Of a stretch of DNA of 64,000 nt, positions 1-11,100 are shown piece after piece; position 1 is the stretch's first letter, and the number at the start of each line of letters is the position of its first letter. The stretch is from positions 6,846,953 to 6,910,952 of the forward strand of contig NC_088324.1 of assembly GCF_910592395.1 (NCBI RefSeq), written 5' to 3'. The stretch comes from Lineus longissimus. Taxonomy: Eukaryota > Nemertea > Pilidiophora > Heteronemertea > Lineidae. Position numbers and translations under genes: made by a program. The notes under the pieces are model-generated. The model worked only from the letters and a program-made list of their open reading frames with translations, was not told the DNA's origin and made no database searches.

Positions 1-1080
1 TAATATTACAACGGTGAATTCAAAGCAAAACTGGACATTCAAGGCACTAGGTCGTATTCGACTTGGTACAAGAGTAAGACTGATTATGACACCTGATCGG
101 AATCATGGCATAGATTCCAAAAAGGTGCTGTTGATTGACTTCAACTTTTGTTGGTGTTTGATGGTGGCATCAGTGATGATTTCGTTGTCATACTTTATGT
201 GCATTTGTGTGCGTATAACACTTAATATAGGAGGTGTGACTGCTGGCTCTCCCCCGAAAGGTAAGATAGAGACCACGATATAAGGGAACTGTTGTTCCAA
301 ACAAGTTAGTCAGTGATTTGGCTTTGACTTACGAACATAACGTGAAGTAAAAGTACACGCTATATTCGTGACCTAACATGTTTGAACAACTGGCCTCGGC
401 CTAGAACACCGATGATGGGCCAGACGAACATGTGTTAATGAGAGATGAAATGCTTGTGACCACGTACGGGGGGGGGGGGGGGGTGTCCTTAATCAAAGTC
501 ATTATAGTTTAAGTATTCGCTGCAAGAAACTGTCGTTTATGGGTTCTAGTACTTGTTTCACAAACGCTTATTAGAAATATTACAAATACTAATGTTATTA
601 TAATATGATTGTTAGCTCTTCTGGATTACAAGCTTGATGGATCTGATCCGGATATACGGTTTGTATATAACAGTACATATACAGTAAGTAGTTTGAATTT
701 TATTGGTCTTTTCGCAAGTTAGGCCAAACCTTATTAAAGAGTGCGTAATGGGTACAAGAGGGGTGTTCAAAGCACACACTACCGCAAGGAATATTCTGAC
801 ACGATCAGGACAGATTGTCCTGTCATAGGATGATGTTTAATTCATGTCATTTGAAAATGACATGAGTAAGCCAGAGTTTGAAGAAAGCATTGATTCATTC
901 TGATTTGAATGATCACTTAACTTTGAAAGGGCCTAGATCAGGAGATGACTGACCAACACTAAAGCTGACCTGTCCGAAATTACACTTTATTTCCAATCAT
1001 GAAAAATTCAGTACATTCGGTTTTTAAAAATGTCCTTTTCTAAATCAATTTTTATTACTTTTAAGGTACATTCAGATTTC
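1..1080. other. Unassigned intergenic DNA
   Basis: I see no convincing exon here. The stretch holds a G homopolymer at about 469-482 and otherwise unique-looking AT-rich DNA. The open frames near its start have no recognisable domain and no supporting splice sites. Confidence 0.5.
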
Positions 1081-1100
1081 TGACCATAGGAACAGTTGAA

Positions 1101-2893
1101 TTATAAGGCATCACCTGGACCATTATTCTCAAGGTCATCAAAATCAATCTCACTGTCCTCAGCATCTTCATCTGCATCTTCGAGAAGGTCATTAGCAATA
1201 TTTCTGTACTCCCCGTTTTCATTCGGGACGAGTCCGGCTACCTGAAAGGCATGTGGATTCAGGAGGGACGTCATCAGAAGCTCGGCTATGTAGAACAGAT
1301 GCAAGGGGTATTCTGGGGCAGGTGCCATCGGCTGCAGTATTTGCATGCTTCCAGTTTTTCCAGCGGCGCTGACGTGAGCTTTAAATGCCCTCATAATGGT
1401 CAAGTCCAAAGGTTGACTCATAGATGTGCACCGCGCGCGAATGTTATCAAGGAGCACACCAGCTCCTACAATAGGGGCACAGAATTCATCAGCCAAGTGA
1501 GGTCTAAACTGATCTAAGAGTAAAAGACTTGTATTTGGTTCAAATTCACCAATGAATGGAGAGAAGACTTCATGAGTGTGTCATGATTCCCCTACCCTGA
1601 TCGTGATGAAGTGACACGGACATTTTCAGTAATGTTTCCAAGTCCACGAATTTCTCGGATGAAGCCTGGTTCTCTGAACACAATATGGGCTGGCATTTTT
1701 TCCCCATTAGATCGAATTGTCAACCCAACGGTACATCTTAATTTAGAATTGCCCCCTGAAGTTTTAACGTCAACATCCCTCTGTCCCGGAGTAGCTGCCG
1801 TATACATGGGCAGAAAGTCAGACTGACAAAAGGTTTCATTCATATTGTAAATTGTATGTTGCCACACTGTGTCCCTGACGTTTCCCTGAAATCGGCGGAC
1901 ACGCTCATTAGCGTCAGCTGGAATCGAAGTCGTGTTTCTTGTCTTGCGACGAAATACAACACGTTTCCGTTTCATGAAATCGCTGATCCATTCTGGAGAG
2001 CACTGAAAGAGGGACCGTTCCGGTCGGTTCAAAAGGTAGTTGTCTCTATCATCACCTGGAAGCTCATCCCACCAGCGGTGGAATTCCAGCTCGGCAAGCA
2101 TGAACCAGATCACCTCTGGATACGGGGAGGGCAAGACGAGAAATTCGAGAAATCGGTTGTGAACCTGCTCCTCCACTTGTGGCCACCATCCGTCGTGGTC
2201 GCTTCTGACCCTCCTAATCTGAGCATTGTTCTCGGCCTACTCCATTAACGTTTCCCGATTTGCTATCCATCTTCGCAATGACGTAACTGCCAACCTGAAG
2301 CGTCTGGCATACTCTGCCACATTAAGCAGCCAACCATGTTCAATCGCATGTTCGCAATCGAGGACGCGGGCGCAATCGTGCAGTTACACTATAGCTGTTG
2401 TTACGTCTTGGTAGTCTAGGACTATCAACTTCATCATCCTCATCAGTGTCCATACCAATGGCAGTTGAGAGTATGAACACAAGATATAACAGATTTTTTC
2501 GAATTTTCGCATTGGTTATTATCTCCAGCTGGAAAAGGTATGTCCTGAAGCTCATAGGTCTGCATGGACCCTGCTACTTGGAGCATTTTTCTCGGCCTGC
2601 TCCATTAACGTTTCCCGATTTGCTATCCATCTTCGCAATGACGTAACTGCCAACCTGAAGCGTCTGGCATACTCTGCCACATTAAGCAGCCAACCATGTT
2701 CAATCGCATGTTCGCAATCGAGGACGTGGCGCAATGGTGCAGTTACACTATAGCTGTTGTGACGTCTTGGTAGTCTAGAACTAGCAACTTCATCATCCTC
2801 ATCAATGTCCATACCAATGGCAGTTGAGAGTATGAACACAAGATACAACAGATTTTTGCGAATTTTCGCATTGGGCATTATCTCCAGCTGGAA
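1101..2893 (-). pseudogene. Decayed pogo/Tigger-type transposase, copy 1
   Basis: This is a broken DNA transposase related to the intact one at 15606-16988. Reading on the minus strand, 2893-2552 gives an acidic N-terminus and helix-turn-helix region, 2176-1592 gives the CENP-B-like DNA-binding part and the first catalytic block, and 1496-1101 gives the last catalytic block and an acidic tail. Frameshifts and stops separate these pieces. The first catalytic aspartate is replaced (NMNET instead of NMDET), while the later aspartate in QPLD is kept, so the enzyme should be dead. The N-terminal segment is present twice (see the tandem duplication entry). Assignment rests on block-by-block similarity to the intact copy. 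No terminal repeats were identified. Confidence 0.85.
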
Positions 2894-2950
2894 AAGGACT
2901 GTCTCTCCACCTGGAAAAGGTTTGTCCTGAAGCTCATAGGCCTGCTTGTA
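2226..2950. repeat. Tandem duplication inside Tigger copy 1
   Basis: About 350 bp beginning TCTCGGCCTRCTCCATTAAC occurs at about 2226-2578 and again at about 2586-2950, in the same orientation and with only scattered differences. It covers the N-terminal DNA-binding segment of the decayed transposase. The near identity of the two units means the duplication is younger than most of the frame breaks. Confidence 0.85.
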
Positions 2951-3500
2951 CCATAAACCTATCTGTACCTTTTACATCACGGCAATAATCGAGTCAAACA
3001 CTGAGATCACACGCATGGGGACATCAAGCCTGGCTGAAAATTGATTAGGCCAAGTTGACGCTACTCCAGGATCTAATGCTTACATGATTCTCCCATTGTG
3101 GGCCTCAAATTGGTTTTGGCTGTAAACTAGGCCGAAGACCGATAAAATCCGAACTTACTGTATATACTAACTGGCTTGAGGCCACTTCGGGTCACTTTAG
3201 CCCAATGGTAATAGGAAGGTTTCGCACCGTTACGAACTACGAAAACCGAGCACGAAAATCGAAAGAAGACGAAGAAATATTCTCATAGGGGAGCAAAATC
3301 TAAAGTCTTCTCCTGCTTTTTGGCTGGGGAAGCCTAATGTAACGAAGAATTAGAAATAGTTTTATTATAATAGTGGATTAAAATCAATAGTCTTCACCAG
3401 CCATCAAGCTTAATTAACAACATCACCTTACAACCGGAAAGCAACTATCACTTATATGTTTACCATCCCGTGACCAGCTCAATTTTTATCATTTTTATTT
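2951..3500. other. Unassigned DNA
   Basis: I see no gene, RNA or clear repeat structure here. It lies between the transposase relic and the laminin-G-like exon. Confidence 0.4.
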
Positions 3501-3507
3501 CGTAGCC

Positions 3508-4100
3508 TATCTGGAAATGCGGAGTACGTTGAGTCTCTAGTTTTTGAGAAAGTGCTTCAGTTTAATGATAAGCGCGCATCTGCAACTCTACCTTACATGA
3601 ATACATTAAAATACAAACAGATTACAATTACCTTTTATATAAGATTCCTTCCGAACAAGCCTGCCAAGAATCTGTGGGTATGTTTCCTTACTGATGTAGA
3701 AAGAATTGACATAGGAAATACCCTAAATAAGCAAGTGAGGATTAGTGTGTGGCACAAGGATACCTCGAAACATATCATGGTACAATACATTTTTTACTTT
3801 TACATCGACTATCAATCGATTGTCAGTCGCAAATGTTGGCAGCATTTTGCTGTTACAATTACCAGTAATAAGTCTACTCCAAAGCCCCATGTCAAACTTT
3901 ATAGGAACGGAAACCTCTTAAGAATGATAAAGTTTAAGCGATATATTAATACGCATAAGAGGAGAAAGTATTCATTTTTGGGTCAATTCAATCATATGAA
4001 TCAAATGTCGAATTTGAGGTTTTACCCAACTATCGTGACAAACCTTGATATTTTGAGGAGCAAAAAAAGAGGTAGGTTGGTCAACTCGTTAAGTATCTGA
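3508..4100 (+). CDS. Laminin-G/concanavalin-A-like domain exon (orphan)
   Basis: This is an open frame of nearly 200 residues with the layout of a LamG-like jelly-roll domain. It has an N-terminal beta-strand block (LQFNDKRASATLPYMN), a central aromatic strand region, the hallmark CWQHFAVTI and a following strand-turn-strand (VKLYRNGNLL). Such domains bind glycans or proteins on extracellular receptors and matrix proteins. The frame opens just after a plausible acceptor (TTTCGTAG at about 3507), so it looks like a last exon ending in its own stop codon rather than a complete gene. No partner exon was found upstream in the window. It has no frameshift. It could be an exon of a gene extending off the left edge or a recently orphaned copy. 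Confidence 0.55.
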
Positions 4101-4310
4101 GCCGGAGGCCTGCACCACGACTTTGAATGCGAGTTTATTATTTTCATATTATGCATTGGTCCGACTAGGAATTTTAGGATATTATTGTGCTGGGAGACGC
4201 AGTTTTCTTGTGAAAACTTGAATTTATGTTGACATCAGACGACTGTAATTCACCATCCAATCAGTCGTAATGAGCATCATCAGATACCTAAGCTAATCAA
4301 ATAATGAAAA

Positions 4311-5306
4311 GGCTAGTGGCCATTGTGCTCGCCGGTATTCAGGTAATGACTTAATTGACTTAATTGACAATGGGCCTTGAAAAGTAGGTCAAATCAAAAA
4401 CCGGTATAATATGTAATGTATCCTTGCTGGGAGTAACAACTTGTTCGAATACGAATCACTAATCACACTTTCTAGGTTTTTCACTTTTTACCCTCTGGTG
4501 TCCATGTCGAGAAAGAGATCAGACCAAAATTCAGTGACAGAGGTAACCTGACCTAGGGTGTGTATAAAGTTTCAAGCCCATATCCCTAGCAGTTTTGAAA
4601 CGTGCCACAGTTATGCTAAAACGGCCAATTTTCGCCATTTGACCTCTATGACCTTGAAAAACAAGTCAAATCGAAAACCTCTATGATATGTGATGTATCC
4701 TGGCTGGGAGTACCTACCATAACAATTTTATCAAAAACAAATCACTAATAAGTGAGATATCACACTTTTTGTGTTTTCAGTTTTGGCCCCCTGCTGGCCA
4801 AGTCAATAATCAGATCAGACCAAAATTGGCTGTCAGAGGTCATCTGACCTAGGGGGTCATTTATAAAAACGTCCAAGCTCATAGCCCTACCAGTTAAGAA
4901 ACGTGCCACAGTTACACTCAAACGGCAAATTTACGCCATTACACCTCTGTGACCCAGAAAAGAAGGTACAATCAAAAACACGTATGATATGTGATGTATC
5001 CTTGCTAGGAGTACCTACCATAAAAATGTCATTAAAAAACAAGTTACTTATAAGTGAGATATCACACTATTTATGTTTACAGTTTTGGTCCCCCTGGTGG
5101 CCAAGTCAAGAATCAGACCGGACCGAAATTCAGTGTCAAAGGTCATCCGACCAAGGGGGTCCTGAATACATAGTTTTGAGTTCATAGCCCAAGCAGTTAA
5201 GAAACGTGCCACTGTTTTTGAAATAGGATACGACGGACGACGACGATGACGATGACGGACCACGGACACTGCGGTGTTGTTAGACTCACCGTATCGGTGA
5301 GCCAAA
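4311..5306 (-). mobile_element. Helentron-like tandem element, copy D1
   Basis: This is the same family as 20745-21922 but in reverse. It starts with GGCCATTGTGCTCGCC and ends with a hairpin whose arms are variants of GGCTCACC/GGTGAGCC, next to a degenerate GAC-rich microsatellite at about 5228-5262. Between them lie about three roughly 300-bp units, each with a block like GAAACGTGCCACAGTTA and a tract of TGACCT/AGGTCA words. A DR3 arrangement of TGACCT half-sites is clean at 4640-4654 and decayed in the neighbouring units. There is no coding capacity. The class assignment is by architecture only. Confidence 0.7.
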
Positions 5307-6500
5307 AATCAGCATCGGTCGGAATGGTTCAACCAAATTCTTATGTCAGGAAAACATCAGGACAATGGCCAATATTACTGCAGTTCATCAAACGTTATCA
5401 GCAAGTTGGTATTTTAATATACTATGGAAATGTTAGTCTACATGTGCAAGTTGTGGCAATATTTAGATTTTTTAGCATGCGAAATGTCCCCAAACCTCTT
5501 CGGCACATGCAGCTTGTTTTTAAAGGAATGGGTTTATTTTTCTCCTGTTTCTGAGCAAACAATACTTCTGAATGTTTTTGACGATCTCCAAATTTTGTTT
5601 GTACTCTTAGTTATAAAAAACATGATTTTCATAAATGTTCCCCCTCAAACCTTCACCTCATTAACAGGGTCACTGAAGGCAGTGAAGGCAGTGTTGCTTT
5701 GCCGTGATTTGTTGGGCAGAAACCTTGCAAACTACGCCTTTTCTTTCCCACTTTTCTAATTGTTCGAAGCTAACTTAGGAAAAGATGACGAATGTACGCA
5801 CTGCCAGTGTATTTTTATGTGTTCAATCAATTACAAGTTACGTCATCTGCCGCCGAGGTTGCAGAAATGAAACATCTATATCTACAGCAAGACGTCACAG
5901 CGTAGATCCATTGCTCCATGCAGCGCCTTACTAGTGCATCGGTCCTCATGGAGAGGATCGACGCATGGAGGGCTGACTCACTCGGTTCAAATCGGAGTCA
6001 ACATCGGAATAGCATGATAATTCGAGCAGATTTGGAATTTGTCCTTTTTTTGTGAAATTGGTCGATGGAATCAACTTTATAGAGGTGACTGGGCAGCCGA
6101 CAGCTTGGGAATACTGCCCTTCAATTACTAATACCAACGATTTTCCGAACAAGCATATTTCGGCTAAAATTTAAATATTAGCTTCTTGTCTCCTCCAATA
6201 ATGAACATTTTGGAATAGCTTTATAGTACAATTAGAGAAATATTGGCATCTGTTCAACAAGATAGCTGCCGAAACATGAGCATTAGTTGCAGCGAACATA
6301 TGCCGAACAGGTTATATCGAGGGGAAGTTGCTGAAAACAATGCATAGGCCTATTCGTGAATGTGGCAGTTGTCTTTATGTCTATAAACACCTCGAGAGCT
6401 TTTTCAAGTAATAAAAGCTTATCAGCTATCCAGATCAGAGTCCAATATATTTACAGTAATATAGTAATATGTCTATAGTAAGAATAGTTCCTTATATGTA
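5307..6500. other. Unassigned DNA
   Basis: There is no gene that I can support. The 111-codon frame around 5424-5759 is hydrophobic by composition, has no domain and lacks splice or start context, so I treat it as chance. Confidence 0.4.
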
Positions 6501-6530
6501 AATTGTCGATCAGACGAATGCTAAGCCAGC

Positions 6531-6875
6531 TATGTGCCAAAGTACAAACCAGGCACAAGACCAATGATACTGGGTCAAGGAAGTTTTGTTAATGCTTTCG
6601 ACTCTTCCGTAGCATTCTTGTTCACCAAACAAGGAACAGTGCACGAAACTTTACAAGAATTAGTAGTTGTGGACCATATTCGATCTAAGCTTGATTGTAC
6701 CAGAGAATGCTTGAGACAATTCATGACTAGTGAGGCAGAAAGGTGTCTCGGGTTCCTTTACGAAGTCAGAAGGACCAGTTGTGCGGTTTACCAAGTATCT
6801 GTGTCGATCTCATCTTTAAATAATTATGGAGCGACAACAACCAGGTATCAACGACAGGAATTTGCATGCACCTAA
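6531..6875 (+). CDS. PAN/apple-like domain exon (orphan, tentative)
   Basis: The C-terminal half of this frame (about residues 50-90) has the cysteine spacing of a PAN/apple module: LDCTRECLRQF, then ERCLGFLYE, then SCAVYQ. PAN domains bind proteins or carbohydrates and occur in secreted and cell-surface proteins, often beside LamG-type domains such as the one at 3508-4100. No signal peptide or clear acceptor was found, and the frame lacks a good ATG, so this is at most one exon or a relic. The link to the LamG-like exon is inference from shared strand and family habits. Confidence 0.4.
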   Translation, partial: YVPKYKPGTRPMILGQGSFVNAFDSSVAFLFTKQGTVHETLQELVVVDHIRSKLDCTRECLRQFMTSEAERCLGFLYEVRRTSCAVYQVSVSISSLNNYGATTTRYQRQEFACT

Positions 6876-6894
6876 AGTAATAGAGCTCGCTATT

Positions 6895-7475
6895 TAAGGA
6901 ACAAAGCAAGATATTACATTTTCATTGAAAACAAGTTGTTGTAAATCATCCGACCCATCTTCTCTGAAAATGGCATGACGATAGCACTGATAATAAGTGA
7001 GCTGCGAGCTAACGACTGAGATAAACAAAAGACAAGGTAGCTCATCAATGTGGTACAAATTAGTTACGTGACTGAAAAATCGAACCCACTTGTACAACTT
7101 CACATATTACCTATTACCCCTGAAAGTAAAAGCTCTGCCATGCAGTTACGGGGAGTGGTCTAGAATTGATTTTTTGTCGTTTGATAATTACCTCAAACAA
7201 AAGAGCTATCTCATGAACGAAGCAAATATCAAAATTGTGCCTACAACGAAAGTTGTTGCAAAGCATTGAATCCGCCTTCCTTGGAAATTACATCACAATA
7301 GCATTAATGATTAGCGAGCTGCGTGCTAACGAGGTAAAAAACAATGAAGCTCGTTATTATGCAAATTAGTAAGATAACTGAGAAAATAATCAAACGCACA
7401 TGCACAATTTCAAAATACATGCATCACTTATCATTCCTGAAAGTTGCAGTGCTCGCCGCCAAGCGGTTGCGGAGG
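6895..7475. repeat. Degenerate direct repeat, two units
   Basis: Two diverged units of about 250 bp lie at about 6895-7150 and 7210-7475. Each runs from a TGTTG-type block through GTGAGCTGCGAGCTAACGA (GCGAGCTGCGTGCTAACGA in the second) to CCTGAAAGT and a CGGTTRCGG-like end. There is no coding potential and the origin is unknown. Confidence 0.55.
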
Positions 7476-7514
7476 ATTTGTCCGGTACAAATGTTTTTAA
7501 TTTGATAACTGTGG

Positions 7515-7615
7515 GATAAAGCAAAACGGGGAACTTCACTTCCACATTGGGTATCAGGAATTCCGGGGCCTTCTAGCACGTGGCCTGCATAAGTATATAA
7601 GACATGCAAACGCAT
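7515..7615. repeat. Dispersed repeat shared with 58830-58930
   Basis: The block with GGAACTTCACTTCCACATTG, then CCGGGGCCTTCTAGCACG and a GCATG end recurs near 58830-58930 in a POMT1 intron, with about 80 percent identity by eye. No terminal repeats are seen. Confidence 0.5.
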
Positions 7616-8197
7616 CGTTACCGAAGGCTTGGTATTCGATCTAACTCTTATTTTATTGTAAAACAGCGTAGTAAGTATAAACACAACAAACATTTAAGGA
7701 AAGTGGATGATTATTGGTTAAGAGGTAAAGTGGTCGGAGTTCTCACTAGCCAGTGGCGACCAGGTCCGGCGGATTGTAACCAAAAAAACTAGTTCTTCAA
7801 TCTTGAGTGATTACCATGGATACAGATGGGCCTACTCTATCCTTTATTGCTACTTGTTCAAATGTAAATGTCCGAGGAATTTTGTGAAGGGGTGTCTGTG
7901 ACGATTAGTCGAGGAAAATACCAGCTTCTTCTGTGCACTTACGCAGTGAGCAGGCCCCGCGTGCTATTTATAGCTCAACAGGTTGTTGACATAGACTGTG
8001 AGATTACACATGTTCTCAAGGTAAAATTTCGAGGGCAAAAAACTCAAACAAAAGCCGCAACGATAGCCTATATTTTTATAAAAGATTGAAATACATGTAG
8101 TTGTCATTTGGCTTTCTCAAGGTGATGAATAGATGTGTATGAAAAAAATGTTTGAAGGCAAAAAAACGTTATGGATGATCAGGTGATAAAACAACTC
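7616..8197. other. Unassigned DNA 3' of the CISD3-like gene
   Basis: There is no supported gene. It lies directly downstream of the stop codon of the minus-strand CISD3-like gene and may include its 3' UTR. No AATAAA was found close to that stop. Confidence 0.4.
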
Positions 8198-11100
8198 TTA
8201 AAAATCGGGCACCCATCCACAACCAGTGCACAGTTTCTTGTTCTTGCTGTGACATTGTTTTTGATCACAGACGTCTTGTCTTTCTAAGACGTCACATGGT
8301 AGGTTGGTGTGTGTCGCGTCACAGTATGGTGGATCATTGGTGTATTTACACGCACAGATTTGGAATAACGATTGTGATTTCTCAACTGTCCACTTCAGAG
8401 GTCTGATGCCGGTTCCCGTGTGAGAGCCTGGAGTAAGAAATATGCAGTTAGATATTAAGGAAGTACAAATTACATAATTGTGTGGTGGCCCAACGAATCG
8501 GCTAGGGGGGCAGATACCTCTTTACCTTTTTGGGCTCACCACTTTTCACACCAGAAAACAAATATCACAGTTTTGCCATGTAGCTATTGTACACCCCCGA
8601 CCCCCCCCCCCCCCCGCCCACACAGATTTGCAACATAACATGCACATGTTGCATCACAAATGCGTGTTTGGTAAAGTAAATGGATGCTTCAGAAGTAGGT
8701 CATTCCATGATCCATGTTGATAAGAAAAAATGTGAAATGACAAAGTCAAGAAGAAATGTACCTTTCACGTATACCTCATTTATTTACAACAATAATGCAT
8801 TCTGTTTCTGTTTCTGCTAACAGAGGAGTAACGGCGCTGGCTGCTGCTCGGGCCCTCCTCCCTCTATGATGCCTCTCAAAGTTCCTGCGGTTAGGACACC
8901 TAGCTCACGTTGGTTAAATAACCACTTGTCCCGTCCTCTTTCGTGTCTCCTCCGTCCGTCTCCATACGTCCATCCTCTCTCGACGAGTCGCTCTGTCGAC
9001 CAGTAGGTGGTGGCTTCAGCTATCTCTTCCTCAATGAGGAGCGATTCCACGGTGGCGATGACGTCCGCCGGTGTCCGCGTTAGTTCGCCCAAGGTTTCTG
9101 CCATCCCTGCAAGCTTGTCGGCCCTCTCGTTATACATGTACTTGATTCCAGCGTGACCTGGGATGTAGGTTACCGTAATCGCAGCAGTGATGGTGTCCAG
9201 GCAGTCCTTCCATTCGACTTGTACCTGGCCCTTTTCCACGCGGCTGACCAGGCTCAGGGAGTCAGTGAGGATCGCAACCTTCTCACCAGGAGTAGAGTTG
9301 CGCTTCAGCCATACGAAAGCGTCACCGAATGCCTCACACTCCGATCGATAGCTGCTGGAACGTCCCTCCCTGGCAGTGGACCACTCGAAGTGTAGCTTAT
9401 TGTCCCTCCAGACAGATCCAGCCCAGGCAGTGGTGTTGCCCCTCACGGAGCCGTCTGTGGCAATGATGGTCGTGAAGCCTTCCTCCTCTAGCCATGCCCT
9501 GACAAAACTGTGGTTGCAGTCACCAGTACTGTCGCGCCAGCTCCTGTCCCCAATCCTCATCACGCTGACGTTGTTGCCTCTGTGGCCTGTCCAGTTGATG
9601 AAATATACGTTCTCGATAGGGCATACATCCTCTGTGATTTCCCTGCCCGTGATGACCCAGGATTTTACAGTTTTAAGCCTCTGCCGGACGCGGATGTCTT
9701 CTCCGTCTTCAAGCTGTCTCCGTAGCGGGTGGGTTCCCGGGGCTATTGCTCGCAGGAACTCCCTTGCTGTTCGAGTTTTTTTGCTGCGTATCTAACTATT
9801 TACATTATCACTAGGACAGGGAGGACTTGCATAGAAAATACTAATGATTATTGATGATGATGATGATTCCACAGTATGGCCAAACAAATAATACATACGG
9901 GAAACTCTCACTTACCACATCGTTTTGTACAGGCCTAAAATTTTCTAAGTTTTTCTAAATGACCACAGACTCCTTCATGAGGACAGCCAGCGAAGGAGGC
10001 GTATGAGGCGGTCCCTGCAACTTGGAAACGGACTTTGGCCAGAGGTTGAAGGTACAATGGACGAATGGTTCAGGGACAGAGGGAACAAAGGATTTCCAGT
10101 GAGCGTACTCGACCTGAAGGACACCGGGAGAAGTGCATTCAGACAGTGGATTGACGATATGCCGGCAAATGATCGAACGAGAAGATCTGGAGAGGACGCG
10201 ACCGCAACGACTCGATTTAAGGGCTACGGAACATTGGATGCAGCGATTCATGGAAAGGCACGTCAGATCGTTTCGCCGGTCAACACGAGATAAGAAGAAA
10301 ATCCCAGACAATGCCGCCCAACTCGTCGCCCAGTTTCAGGCACTAATTCGCCATCAGATGCTTGAAAGGGACATTCCTCAATACCGCTTCCTCAATATGA
10401 ATCAAACATTTGTGCGATATGACTTTCCTCCGACTTACACCATGGGACAAAAAGGCACACGTGATACTGACATCAGGACATCTAGGGGAAATCCGAAAGA
10501 AGGTTGCACCGTCACCCTGCTGATATCAAGTGATGGAAGGAAAGGCCTAGCGGAGGTGAACTTCCCAAGATTTGTGAGAGATGGAGCGGATATGGCAGAA
10601 CCGAGGGAACACGCGCTGGCAAACGTACTGAAATACGAAAGAGTTAGTGGTTGAATGGGCTGAAACAGTGGTGACTGACTTCGTGCCTGATGGTGAAAAC
10701 TTCTTGCTCGTCGTGGACCGATACCCTGGCAACCGTAACGAACGTTTTCTGGAAGCTGTTCAGGCCATCGGAGGAGAACATGAATTCGTTCCTGGTGGTT
10801 GTACGCCCCTTGCTGAAGCTCTTGACCTGACAATAATGTATGCGTTCAAATGCAGGCTAAGAGCCATCTGGAAAGCCTGGAAAATTGGTAACACTGATGA
10901 GAACGGACAATGTCCATTGATAACCCACGGTGAAGTTTTACGATTGGTTGGCCTTGCATGGGAGCGCATCGAGCCATAACCTATGAGTTTTTGTCAGAGC
11001 CTGAAGATGATGACTGAATTGACATGCACGAAGTAGAAATGCATTACAATCTATCGCGATTCAATCGGTGTTGTTCGTTTTGTAATGTTGATTCTACCCA

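Noticed and set aside
5424-5759. Hydrophobic 111-codon frame
   Set aside because: Hydrophobicity comes from T-rich composition; no signal or family match.
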